Assembly (NCBI GenBank): GCA_964591245.1
Contig: CAZPZZ010000001.1
Span: 1-64,000 of the forward strand
DNA length: 64,000 nucleotides
Direction: 5' to 3'
Source of the DNA: CAZPZZ01 sp964591245
GTDB taxonomy: Bacteria > Acidobacteriota > Vicinamibacteria > Vicinamibacterales > UBA8438
Shown here in pieces: positions 43,539 through 52,542 of the stretch. The notes under the pieces were generated by a model that saw nothing but the letters and a program-made list of their open reading frames with translations, was not told the origin of the DNA and did no database searches. Numbering within the stretch: the first letter of the stretch is position 1; the number at the start of each line of letters is the position of its first letter. The position numbers and the translations under genes were made by a program.

Positions 43539-46099
43539 ACAAGCGATACCAATGCCTCACGCTGGCGTTCAAGGCGTCCTTGCCGTTCATTCGCAAAGCG
43601 CTCGATTCCACGGAAGATAGACTCTCCGTCGAGATGAGCCTCGGTAATCACGTCCGACTCGTTTCCACCACTTCTCCACCGGTCATCGAAGTCCGCATAG
43701 AGCGAATACTCTTCCGTGAGTGGTCCTAAATTAGCTACAGGCGGCACTCGCTTGGTCATCGTGCTGATCACCATACAGTCATACCGCGCTGCATCGGGAA
43801 GCACGTGCCGCTGGTAGTCTTCAGATTGAAACCCGAAAAGCTCGGTGCTAATCACTGACACAATCCGTACGTTCAACTTGGCTTCCTTCAGACGGGGCAG
43901 CACGCTGACGAGATTCATCGTCGAGCTCGACCCCTGGACGAGCACTGTCCCCATGGGAGGCGTCTCGTCGTCGTAGTCACGAATGAGATAGAGCCCCTTC
44001 GCCGCAGCACGCGAGTCCGTATCGGCAAAAGTAGAACGATCGGCGACCGGAAAATCTGGCCGGGCCACGTGGATGACGATGATGCCGAGCTCTTTGATCT
44101 CGATCGCCTTTTGCACCGCAGCGAAATAACCAGGCGCAACATCGTTGTAATCCCAAAAATACAGATTAATGACATGACCACGGGGCAGCAGCGTCCACGT
44201 CTGGGGTGCAAAGATTCCGAAGTGGGTTCGCGCGTCAGCGGCGGTCTCCGGACCGGAGTGCCCAGCCAGGATGTTTAGCACCCCGAGAGGAAACGGACTG
44301 TCCTGATTCATCTGGGAAAACACACGGGCTGGCGTATACATCAACGGTGTAAACGCGCCATACGTACCGGAAATTCCCCATACTCCTGCGTAGCCATCCG
44401 GATCAGCCGATGCGTTCTGACTGACGAGACCAACAATCGTTGACGCATTGCCAGCCTCCTGAATCGCGGCTTTGAGTCTTGTACCGTACGGATTGTCGAC
44501 CGGATCGTAGTGGCCAAATAAATTCGCGTTCTCGATGTTGATCGAACCGGACAGATCCGCCGCCATGGTCATGAAGCGACCACCGGTCACATAGTTGAAC
44601 CATGCCCCGATCTCGCTGATCGCTCGACGGGGCCCCTTCTTCAGTCCAGGTTCCAAGAACAGTGAGATCCGACGCTTCACGGCCTCACTAGTCTTCGGAT
44701 TGGTGACAACAATATCCTGAGCATCGGAGGGCAGATTGTCGACCTTGAGCCGGTCATCCCGAAAAGGATTGACCGTCGGATCGATACGCAGCGATGGGGA
44801 GTGATCAAGCTGCCCCGCAATCTCGAGCACAGTGTCGGCGATCCATGTACGGAGTCCCTCACGCCGCTCCAGAACGGACATGAGGACGTCGACGTTGGTC
44901 TTGAACTGAATGAGCCGCTCTGCCTCGGTCGCGGGCACCCCGTCACGAATTCCTTCAAACGCAACGCCGTATTTCTCCTCGAACGACGCCGCCAGCGCGA
45001 GGAAATACTCCCCGTTCATCTTGAAGGCATAGGGATGCGAGGGATACCCGACGATCTGATCACTACCGTTGATCTTCCCGTCGCGCGCAGCAGGCCACCA
45101 CCCCTTTGTGGTTGGGCCGACAAGAATCATCGGCCTCCGATCGTCGACCGGCCACTCTTCCATGGCCGAGAACGCCGCAACGATTTGATCGAAATCATTC
45201 CCGTCGTCGATGGAAAACACGTTCCATCCCCAGGACACCCATTGCTGCGCAATGTTGTAGCCCGTGTACTGGTCCTTGATCACGCCGCCCAGCAGCGCAT
45301 CGTCAATACCTGCATTGTTTAACGACAGCAGTACCCGCAACCGTTTGCCAACTTGTTGGGAGAGCGCAATGTGCTTCAGTTCCTGCGCATGCCCCTCGGT
45401 GAGCGCAAACTCGCCTTCCAGGGCAACAACCTTCGGTGACTCGCCCGCACCAATGTAATCCCAAAAAAGTGCCTTACCAGCTGCTGTCGCAATTCCGATC
45501 CCAGATGGTCCACCATTCACGTCGTTCGTGACGTCGGTAGTTTCGGAATGGCCGGCCAACGAACGAATGCCCCGGATCTTCGCTTGCGCGAAAAGCGGAT
45601 CGTCTACGAGTCCGTTCTCCTGAAGCAACGTGTCCAGTGCGCCAGCGCCCCGGCGGAAACCCAGGGAATCAATGGGCAACATCGCCACGTGCGGATCGAC
45701 CTTGAAACGCTCATCGCCGGTCGCGGTGAATTGTCGGTGCAGGGATTCGTAGAGAATCATCCAAAGGGCGTAGCAAGTCGGGATGTTATGCCCTCCCGCT
45801 AGCATGAACTTGTCCGCTACCGGTACTTTCGGGTGCCGGAGGTCGTAGCGAAGTCCTCCCAACGCCGGCCCCACGAGATGGCACGCCACGTTGTAGGGGG
45901 TATACGCCAGGGGACCACCGAAGTGGCCAGTCTGCGCATAGTTCCCCATCAAGGAGAGCTGCATCGCGGTCATGAACGCGACATCTTCAAGCCTCTCTTT
46001 TGCATAATCCGGCCGCGGAACGGTCTGGGATTCAAATCTGTCCTCGGCGGACACGGTGTGTAGCGTGGTGGTAACGGAATCAGCAATAGGTGACGTCAT
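43535..46099 (-). CDS. Transketolase-like thiamine-diphosphate enzyme with altered GDG motif
   Basis: Protein of 854 residues from ATG 46099, chosen because GAGGT stands five bases upstream; an ATG 39 bases further up is weaker. It is cytoplasmic, with no signal. The first half has HFGGPLAYTPYNVACHLVG, GGHNIPTCYALW and NDVNGGPSGIGIATAAGKALFWDYI. The TPP-magnesium site, usually GDGE...N, here reads LEGEFALTEG (227-236) with NN at 261-262, so Gly and Asp are replaced by Leu and Glu. The second half keeps the TPP-activating Glu548 (AAIQEAGNAST). Size and layout resemble pyruvate dehydrogenase E1 or transketolase, but it is neither exactly. The reaction is unknown. It is coupled to dacB by ATGA. 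Confidence 0.68.
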   Translation of the reverse strand: MTSPIADSVTTTLHTVSAEDRFESQTVPRPDYAKERLEDVAFMTAMQLSLMGNYAQTGHFGGPLAYTPYNVACHLVGPALGGLRYDLRHPKVPVADKFMLAGGHNIPTCYALWMILYESLHRQFTATGDERFKVDPHVAMLPIDSLGFRRGAGALDTLLQENGLVDDPLFAQAKIRGIRSLAGHSETTDVTNDVNGGPSGIGIATAAGKALFWDYIGAGESPKVVALEGEFALTEGHAQELKHIALSQQVGKRLRVLLSLNNAGIDDALLGGVIKDQYTGYNIAQQWVSWGWNVFSIDDGNDFDQIVAAFSAMEEWPVDDRRPMILVGPTTKGWWPAARDGKINGSDQIVGYPSHPYAFKMNGEYFLALAASFEEKYGVAFEGIRDGVPATEAERLIQFKTNVDVLMSVLERREGLRTWIADTVLEIAGQLDHSPSLRIDPTVNPFRDDRLKVDNLPSDAQDIVVTNPKTSEAVKRRISLFLEPGLKKGPRRAISEIGAWFNYVTGGRFMTMAADLSGSINIENANLFGHYDPVDNPYGTRLKAAIQEAGNASTIVGLVSQNASADPDGYAGVWGISGTYGAFTPLMYTPARVFSQMNQDSPFPLGVLNILAGHSGPETAADARTHFGIFAPQTWTLLPRGHVINLYFWDYNDVAPGYFAAVQKAIEIKELGIIVIHVARPDFPVADRSTFADTDSRAAAKGLYLIRDYDDETPPMGTVLVQGSSSTMNLVSVLPRLKEAKLNVRIVSVISTELFGFQSEDYQRHVLPDAARYDCMVISTMTKRVPPVANLGPLTEEYSLYADFDDRWRSGGNESDVITEAHLDGESIFRGIERFANERQGRLERQREALVSLV

Positions 46100-46203
46100 G
46101 AATGACCTCGAACGGGAGCCAGGAATTGACGGCTGCATGATATCGTTCGGGCTTACGTCGTGCCACCCTCAGTGAAAAACAGGAGAGTGAGACGACCGTA
46201 AAA

Positions 46204-48321
46204 TTGACCTTCAATCAGGATGGCAGGGTGGGGCTACGTACGACGGCACTGACGGCCTCCTCCGCTATCTGGCTGATTGCTGGACTGGGCTGCATCACGG
46301 CAGGAACGCTGCTTGTGATGACCGCCTTCCTTGAGTTGGGCCTCGCACTGGCCGCACTCGGGGTCAGTCTCTGTGCGGTCGGGGCCATCGCACTCCTTCG
46401 CCCCAAAACTGACGATCCGCCTCCTGAACCGCTCTGGAACAGCGCGAAATCGACCGACCTTGACCTCCACGAGGAAGGCCTCTCCCCAACCGAGCGCGCC
46501 TACCGTCGACTACTGGGTAGTCGTGACACCACCGCCGACAACTCATTTTTTCCAACCAGCCTGACGCTCGACGACAAGGCCGCTAACCTCGGCGAGCTGA
46601 TTCGGGACCGCTGCGACCACGTGTGGGAAGGCATACGGACGAGACGCTATGTGAAGCGGGACGCCGACCACGTTGCGGATCTCAATGGCGGCGCCATCTT
46701 CAATGAAATGCGCGACATCGTCCAAGAAGTCGCAACCCTGTATCACTCAAAATCCGACAATGCCGTTCTCGAAGTGCGCGCCGGAGACCTGATCCTTGCC
46801 TTACGCTCGGCGGCCAGCGACCTACTCCAGACCGCACACCAGATGCCGTACGTCGATCCGACCACTTGGTCAATTCAGGAGGTGATGACACGCCTGGAGC
46901 AGGTCTCCAAAGGCCTCGCACTCTACAAGAAACTGTCGCCCTATGAGCATTACGTCACCGGAGCAATGCTGGCCGCCCGATTCGTAGCCGGCTCAAGCCC
47001 GCTCGCACTGGCCGCCTGGACGATCGGCAAGGAGGGCGCCAAACGCGTGGGCAGCAAATTCATCAAGAGCCAGGCGGAGAGCTGGCTCAAAACCCTCTTG
47101 GAGGGAGCCATCGCGCTCCTCTATCTCCAAGTGGCCCGGACCTACGACCCGACACGTGCGTATCGGAGCCCTGAGTGGGTCGCACTCGCCGAAGCCCTTC
47201 AGGTCCACGCCGCCATCCCGGGAAACGATCGCAACCGCAAGTTGTTGCTCGACCGTATCCTACGGGCCAAGATTCCCGACGAATTCGCCAAGCTTGCATT
47301 GCTGCGGGCCCTCGCGGAAGACCGCCCTCCGGACACGCACGCGTCGACATCGACCGATTGGACGTCGCTCGCACCAACCGAGCGACAGGCCATCGCCGGA
47401 CATCTGTCCGGTCTCTTCGCTTCCATGCAAGGGCTGGGCGTCCCCGCCGCGAACGACGCCATCGATGAGCTCGAATACCGACTCCAGTGGGGCGTGTCGA
47501 CCGCACGAGCGAGATCTCACCACTCCCAGGGCACTCGAATCTCCCATGGCTTCACCCACCTGACGGCGATCGCACGTGCCTGGTTATCGCTCGACCGCGA
47601 AGACACCTACCGTGCCATCTGGGCAGGCTCTTTCGGAATTCTGGTACGGGAGACTCTTGGCGACACAGCCGCCCGTCGTGCCCTCTCGAACTCCGTGGCT
47701 GCCGTCTACGAGAAGGCCGCCGCGCCACCGCTACGTCCCGCCCACCCGCCTTCTACACTGGCCGGAGACGCCATGGCCGAGGCGCTCGTCACCTCGCTCG
47801 TTGACCTCCTCACAGCGAGTCGGCGGTGGCCAATCGAACACGATCACATGGTCTTGTTGAATGCATCGGTCCTTCTGACCGACGCGGAGCGCATCACCGC
47901 CGTTTGGAAGCGGTACATCGACGCCGCAACGTTCCAGTTGGGCGACCATCTCCAATTGGTCGACCTGTCAACTTGGCCACCACGGTCCTCGCCAGCGATT
48001 CTTCGACAGATGGGTCCCAATGATCGACCTGTCGCCGTACTTGAAGCGCGCACGGCAATGGCGCGTGCCTGCTGGACCCTCTGGTTGACCGACCGCATCA
48101 TCATCGGCAACATTCCGGAGAACGATCTCTTCCTCGACGACGGCAACCCGGCCACGCACGGCATGGCCACCGTGCAACTCAGCCAACGTTCACAGCAGTT
48201 AACGACCGATCTTGTCGTCGGCTGCGGTTCACAGGATTTCACTGTCGTCGGTAACCCCCTGAGACGGTTCAAGCGCCGGTTCGGTCCCTTATTCGAGGCC
48301 CTGAACATGCACCCGAGCTGA
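46204..48321 (+). CDS. Large membrane-anchored protein of unknown function
   Basis: Protein of about 705 residues. The start is probably TTG 46204; a GTG at 46228 with CAGGA upstream is an alternative. Two hydrophobic helices lie at about residues 17-38 and 41-65 (ASSAIWLIAGLGCITAGTLL, LALAALGVSLCAVGAIALL), leaving a large, mostly helical cytoplasmic part. A third amphipathic or weakly hydrophobic patch (GAMLAARFVAGSSPLALAAW, about 255-275) precedes KEGAKRVGSKF. No catalytic motif, Walker box or repeat was recognised. The topology (two N-terminal TM helices, long helical body) resembles partners of membrane GTPases such as DUF697 proteins, but this is only an analogy. It is divergent from the transketolase-like gene. 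Confidence 0.5.
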   Translation: MTFNQDGRVGLRTTALTASSAIWLIAGLGCITAGTLLVMTAFLELGLALAALGVSLCAVGAIALLRPKTDDPPPEPLWNSAKSTDLDLHEEGLSPTERAYRRLLGSRDTTADNSFFPTSLTLDDKAANLGELIRDRCDHVWEGIRTRRYVKRDADHVADLNGGAIFNEMRDIVQEVATLYHSKSDNAVLEVRAGDLILALRSAASDLLQTAHQMPYVDPTTWSIQEVMTRLEQVSKGLALYKKLSPYEHYVTGAMLAARFVAGSSPLALAAWTIGKEGAKRVGSKFIKSQAESWLKTLLEGAIALLYLQVARTYDPTRAYRSPEWVALAEALQVHAAIPGNDRNRKLLLDRILRAKIPDEFAKLALLRALAEDRPPDTHASTSTDWTSLAPTERQAIAGHLSGLFASMQGLGVPAANDAIDELEYRLQWGVSTARARSHHSQGTRISHGFTHLTAIARAWLSLDREDTYRAIWAGSFGILVRETLGDTAARRALSNSVAAVYEKAAAPPLRPAHPPSTLAGDAMAEALVTSLVDLLTASRRWPIEHDHMVLLNASVLLTDAERITAVWKRYIDAATFQLGDHLQLVDLSTWPPRSSPAILRQMGPNDRPVAVLEARTAMARACWTLWLTDRIIIGNIPENDLFLDDGNPATHGMATVQLSQRSQQLTTDLVVGCGSQDFTVVGNPLRRFKRRFGPLFEALNMHPS

Positions 48322-48452
48322 CAAACCAACGAACATTTCCCGTCATCCTCTTACCAGCAACCTCGCCAAGCTGCGACGCGCCATCCCAACTCGTGGTACT
48401 GTCTGAGAGGGAATAGGAACACACCGAACAACGGCCTGATGAGGTAATAACC

Positions 48453-49451
48453 ATGATCACCCGACCACTAGCCCTGCTCGTCGCCGTAATAACCTACTCG
48501 CTGCTGCTCACCAACGCGGCACTCGCCCAAAGCGAATCGACGTTGAAGACTCCACACGGTCATCCAGACATCAGTGGCGTCTGGGACTTTCGCACCGTCA
48601 CTCCGTTAGAACGCCCAGAGGAATTCGCTGACCAGCCGTTCCTCTCCGCAGAAGAGGTCGCCACCTACGCCGCAGAGCGGGTACGGGCTAACAACGCCGA
48701 TCTCGATCGCGAGGCAAAAAAGCTGGTCACGACCGACCGCGGTCAGGTCAACGGAACCCGGGAAAGCCGAGATCTTGCCCTGGCCTACAACAATTTCTGG
48801 TGGGATCGCGGTACCGGAGTGGTCGAAACTCGCCGCACCTCGCTCGTGGTAGATCCACCGAACGGTCGACTGCCGGCCCTGACTGAGATGGCTGCCGCCC
48901 GACGGGATGAACGGACCCGCATCAACCAGCGCGCCACTGAAGGTCCTGAGGATCGCCCTCTCGGCGAGCGCTGCATCACCGGCTTCAACTCAGGCCCCCC
49001 GATGCTTCCGGCGGCCTACAACATGAATGTCCAGATCTTTCAAAACGCTGACTATGTCGTACTTCTGAACGAGATGGTCCACAACGCGCGGATCATTCCA
49101 CTCGACGGCAGTGGTCATGGCACCGTTCCACTGTGGACTGGCGTTTCACGCGGATACTGGGAAGGAGCCACGCTCGTCGTCGAAACAAAGAATTTCCTCC
49201 GCGAGACCAGCTTCCGAGACTCGAGCAAGAACCTCCACCTCGTAGAGCGTTTTCAGCGGACAAGCGACGACGGGCTGATGTACTCGTTCACCGTCAGTGA
49301 TCCCACTACCTGGACGCAGCCATGGTCGGTGGAGCTTCCCATGCAGCGGAGCGACCTTCCGATGTTCGAATACGCCTGCCACGAAGGCAACTACGGCATG
49401 GATGGCACCCTGACTGGTGCTCGGGCAATCGAACGAAACTCCGGCGAATAG
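48453..49451 (+). CDS. HEGNY-family exported protein, paralogue 4 of 4
   Basis: Protein of 332 residues; GAGGT lies seven bases before ATG 48453. The signal peptide is LALLVAVITYSLLLTNAALAQ. The family marks are complete: DISGVWDFRTVTPLERPEEF, YNNFWWDRGTGVVETRRTSL, VDPPNGRLPAL, RCITGFNSGPPMLPAAYN, EMVHNARIIPLDG, WTGVSRGYWEGATLVVETKNF, LVERFQRTSDDGLMYSF and FEYACHEGNYGMDGTL. Compared with paralogues 1 and 3 the WEGD motif has Ala for Asp (WEGA). It stands alone between the orphan membrane protein and the RNA helicase and is followed by a hairpin terminator. The function is unknown. Confidence 0.78.
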   Translation: MITRPLALLVAVITYSLLLTNAALAQSESTLKTPHGHPDISGVWDFRTVTPLERPEEFADQPFLSAEEVATYAAERVRANNADLDREAKKLVTTDRGQVNGTRESRDLALAYNNFWWDRGTGVVETRRTSLVVDPPNGRLPALTEMAAARRDERTRINQRATEGPEDRPLGERCITGFNSGPPMLPAAYNMNVQIFQNADYVVLLNEMVHNARIIPLDGSGHGTVPLWTGVSRGYWEGATLVVETKNFLRETSFRDSSKNLHLVERFQRTSDDGLMYSFTVSDPTTWTQPWSVELPMQRSDLPMFEYACHEGNYGMDGTLTGARAIERNSGE

Positions 49452-49458
49452 CGCTTCG

Positions 49459-49485
49459 GCCGGACCAGGGACGGTCTGGTCCGGC
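49459..49485 (+). terminator. Hairpin terminator after HEGNY paralogue 4
   Basis: GCCGGACCAG (49459-49468) and CTGGTCCGGC (49476-49485) form a perfect 10-bp stem with a 7-base loop, eight bases after the stop codon. The tail TTCAAC is weak, so termination may not be intrinsic alone. Confidence 0.6.
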
Positions 49486-49507
49486 TTCAACACAGATCCG
49501 AATGAAT

Positions 49508-49549
49508 CTGCTGGGGGGAAGATGGCGTAAAGCCGTCGCCCCCCAGCAG
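49508..49549 (+). other. Long structured element ahead of the SUV3-like helicase
   Basis: CTGCTGGGGGG (49508-49518) and CCCCCCAGCAG (49539-49549) pair perfectly over 11 bp. The 20-base loop contains GGC-GTAAA-GCC, a second small stem. It ends 49 bases before the GTG start of the helicase, in what should be its leader. A further CCCCC-TT-GGGGG lies at 49555-49566. It may be an autoregulatory mRNA structure or a second terminator; the T tract is missing. Confidence 0.45.
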
Positions 49550-49598
49550 CATGCCCCCTTGGGGGTCCACGACGGTCATATCCAGAGGGTAGCCCGGC

Positions 49599-51941
49599 GT
49601 GTCCACTGTTCCTTCCACTCTCGGCCCCTCGTTGGTCGCCCTCCTGGGCCCCACAAATACCGGCAAGACCCATCGCGCAGTCGAGCAACTCCTGCTCCAC
49701 CGCACCGGGATGATCGGGCTTCCGCTCCGCCTACTTGCCCGGGAAGTCTATGACAAGCTCACGGTACGCGCTGGTGAACAGGCCGTCGCCCTAGTCACCG
49801 GCGAGGAAAAACGGGTCCCCGCACAACCGCGCTACTGGGTCTGCACGGTGGAAGCGATGCCACTCGATCGACGCGTCGACTTTCTGGCGGTTGACGAGGT
49901 TCAGCTGGCCGCGCATCGGCAACGAGGCCATGTCTTTACTGATCGCCTGTTGCATGCACGGGGTCGCCTGGAGACCTGGTTTCTTGGCTCAAACACGCTC
50001 CGCCCTATCGTGGCGGACCTCGTACCCACTGCGACTATCCGGAGTCATACCCGACTATCAAAACTCCAACATTTAGGTTGTCGGAAGGTCAGTGGTCTCC
50101 CGCCACGCACGGCGATCGTGGCCTTCTCCATGGCCCGTGTGTACGAACTCGCGGACCAGGTGCGTGCCCGTCGCGGCGGGGCCGCGGTCGTGCTCGGTGC
50201 TCTATCCCCGCGTGCTCGTAATGCACAAGTCGCCCTCTATCAGAGCGGGGAGGTCGACTATCTCGTGGCCACCGATGCGATCGGCATGGGACTCAACCTT
50301 GATGTGGATCATGTCGCCTTCGCGGAACTGACGAAGTTCGATGGGCGCGCCAGCCGGCCTCTCGAACGCATCGAACTTGGCCAGATCGCCGGACGCGCTG
50401 GACGTCATATAAAAGATGGAACCTTCGGCACCCTGGCCCCATCAGATTCGCTCAGTCCCGCCTTGATTCGGGCCATCGAGGAGCACCGGTTTCCCTCCAT
50501 CCGGCGAGTCATGTGGCGCAATCGCGATCTCGATTTCAGCAATCTCGACGCCCTACTCACGACACTCTCCCGGCGCCCGACGCGGCCCACGCTTCGCCTC
50601 ACCGCGCCGACGGCGGATGGCGACGCTCTACGACGTCTGGCCATGGACCACGGCATTCGCGAACGGGCCGATACAGAGGCCGGAGTCCGACTCCTGTGGG
50701 AAGTGTGCCAGATCCCCGATTACCGACAACTCGTCATGGAAGACCACGTGGCGCTCCTTGGCGAAGTCTTTCGGCAGCTCACCGCGCCGAGTGGCCAACT
50801 GTCGCCCGATTGGCTCGGTGGACGCATCGGTCAACTGTCTCAAACCCAGGGAGATATCGACGATCTGCTTACCCGGCTCGCATTCATCCGCACGTGGACC
50901 TATATTGCACACCGGACCACGTGGATCGCCGACCCTCCCCACTGGCAAGGCCGCACCAGGACGATTGAGGATCGGCTCAGCGACGCGTTACATGCACTAT
51001 TGGTAGAACGTTTCGTCGATACGCGACGTACCGCATCCGTTTCTCAACGGCCTCGTCACGACGACAACCGCCTTCGCGATACGAGCCCTTTTGCGGTCCT
51101 CGCCCAATGGACAGCCAACCAGTCGACACCTGCGCCAGTGACAAGCTGGCTCGACGATCTGGTCGAGGCGTCACCCGCTGAGATCAAAATCGCCCCATCA
51201 GCACAGATAGTGTTCGCCGGCCGCCCCGTTGCCCGATTGACGCGCGGCGCCGATCTCCTGCGTCCGGACGTCGTGCTGCGTGACGAACTTGAGGCCGGCC
51301 GCGGTCTTCGGAGTCAAATCGCGCGACGGCTGATTGCCGCCGCCCGCGATCTGGCCGCCGAGGTACTCGCACCTCTCCAGAACGAACAAAGGGACCGGCT
51401 GAGTGGGGCCGCACGAGGCCTGCTCTATCAACTCGAGCAAGGTCTGGGGACACTCTCTGCGAGAGTCTCACGTCCCCAGTTACGCGCCCTGACCCGTGAT
51501 GACCGCCAGCAGCTTGCACGGTTCGGCGTTCGGCTTGGCTATCATCAGGTTTATCTCGCTCAGACCCTAAAACCCGCCATGGTTGCACGGCGTGTGGCAT
51601 TGGCCACCGCGTTCTGGGGCTCAGACGCGGGAACGACGTGGCCGGCCCCCGCCAGTGTCTCGATGCCAGTGCACGCGACGCGTCCCGCCGAGATCTACGC
51701 CGCTATCGGCTTCCCTCGTGCTGGCTCCCGAGCGGTCCGGGCCGACGTATTGGAACGCATCGCATGTGATCTACGTCGCGCAGCGCGGCAGGGCCCTTTC
51801 ACGCCAGACGACCAGATCCGCCAGCGCTTATCCTGCCCCGCCACGGAGGTCGAATCCATCGTCGAAGCACTCGGATATCGACCGGTCGGTGACGGGCGCT
51901 TCGCGCGCCACCGCAGGCGCAAACGCTCGCCTGCCGCGTAG
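49599..51941 (+). CDS. SUV3-like ATP-dependent RNA helicase
   Basis: Protein of 780 residues starting at GTG 49599, with AGAGGG eight bases upstream. LVALLGPTNTGKTHRAVEQLL is the SUV3 form of Walker A (GPTNTGKT, 17-24); LAVDEVQLA gives Asp99-Glu100-Val-Gln102 (DEVQ rather than DEAD/DExH). The helicase C part has LVATDAIGMGLNLDVDHVAF and GQIAGRAGR. The SUV3 C-terminal domain follows at about 300-400, then a long bacterial extension with basic tail RRRKRSPAA. Mitochondrial SUV3 unwinds RNA for the degradosome; bacterial homologues (common in Alphaproteobacteria and some Acidobacteria) are less studied. The gene has a structured leader and converges on arfB, 14 bases away. Confidence 0.85.
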   Translation: MSTVPSTLGPSLVALLGPTNTGKTHRAVEQLLLHRTGMIGLPLRLLAREVYDKLTVRAGEQAVALVTGEEKRVPAQPRYWVCTVEAMPLDRRVDFLAVDEVQLAAHRQRGHVFTDRLLHARGRLETWFLGSNTLRPIVADLVPTATIRSHTRLSKLQHLGCRKVSGLPPRTAIVAFSMARVYELADQVRARRGGAAVVLGALSPRARNAQVALYQSGEVDYLVATDAIGMGLNLDVDHVAFAELTKFDGRASRPLERIELGQIAGRAGRHIKDGTFGTLAPSDSLSPALIRAIEEHRFPSIRRVMWRNRDLDFSNLDALLTTLSRRPTRPTLRLTAPTADGDALRRLAMDHGIRERADTEAGVRLLWEVCQIPDYRQLVMEDHVALLGEVFRQLTAPSGQLSPDWLGGRIGQLSQTQGDIDDLLTRLAFIRTWTYIAHRTTWIADPPHWQGRTRTIEDRLSDALHALLVERFVDTRRTASVSQRPRHDDNRLRDTSPFAVLAQWTANQSTPAPVTSWLDDLVEASPAEIKIAPSAQIVFAGRPVARLTRGADLLRPDVVLRDELEAGRGLRSQIARRLIAAARDLAAEVLAPLQNEQRDRLSGAARGLLYQLEQGLGTLSARVSRPQLRALTRDDRQQLARFGVRLGYHQVYLAQTLKPAMVARRVALATAFWGSDAGTTWPAPASVSMPVHATRPAEIYAAIGFPRAGSRAVRADVLERIACDLRRAARQGPFTPDDQIRQRLSCPATEVESIVEALGYRPVGDGRFARHRRRKRSPAA

Positions 51942-51955
51942 CCATTTTCCTAGCA

Positions 51956-52378
51956 CTACTCGTCTTCACGTCCGGTCGCCGCCCGCAGGGCCTTCATACG
52001 ACCACGACGCCTCTTCGTCGTGAGGCGCCGCTCATCAACACCAGGGCGAGCGGTTGTCGGTCGGCGTCGCTTGGGAAGTTGTGCGGCACGCTCAAGGAAC
52101 TCGGCCAGGCGACGACGCGCCGCCTGCCGATTCTGTAGCTGCGTTCGGTGCTCGCGGCTTTCGATGACGAGAACCCCGTTCGACGTAATACGTCGACCCG
52201 CTTGAGCGAGCAGCCGCACCTTAACCTCCGGCGCCAACGACGAACTTGCCACATGAAACCGTAGCTCCACGGCCGTGGCAACTTTATTAACGTTCTGCCC
52301 ACCGGGTCCAGAAGCCCGCACGAAGCGTTCCTCGAGTTCACGCTCGTCGACGACAACCTTTGCAGACAGCCTAATCAT
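51956..52378 (-). CDS. arfB: Alternative ribosome-rescue factor ArfB (codon-independent peptidyl-tRNA hydrolase)
   Basis: Protein of 140 residues from ATG 52378, the usual length; the open frame to 52522 is rejected because it lacks similarity. FVRASGPGGQNVNKVATAVELRF contains the Gly-Gly-Gln (26-28) of release factors, which enters the peptidyl transferase centre and hydrolyses the peptidyl-tRNA. SNGVLVIESREHRTQLQNR is the domain-3 segment. The C-terminus (RRPTTARPG, LTTKRRRGRMKALRAATGRE) is the basic tail that enters an empty mRNA channel. No tmRNA gene is in the window. The gene is convergent with the RNA helicase, so both RNA-linked genes end within 14 bases of each other. Confidence 0.92.
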   Translation of the reverse strand: MIRLSAKVVVDERELEERFVRASGPGGQNVNKVATAVELRFHVASSSLAPEVKVRLLAQAGRRITSNGVLVIESREHRTQLQNRQAARRRLAEFLERAAQLPKRRRPTTARPGVDERRLTTKRRRGRMKALRAATGREDE

Positions 52379-52542
52379 GAAAACACACAGAGGCCCGAGG
52401 GAAATAACATCGCCAAAACGATTTCCCCCCGGCATTCCGCCGGCCAGGAAGCCCTGACGGATGTCCTTGGTGCGGTCCTCATTGCCATGACACCGGGTAT
52501 GTCGGAGACGACACCATAACAACCAAACGAATCGCGGTACGA

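Noticed and set aside
42720..43637. Plus-strand open frame of 305 codons opposite dacB
   Set aside because: Antisense to a gene with all three penicillin-binding motifs; no family similarity and no start context.
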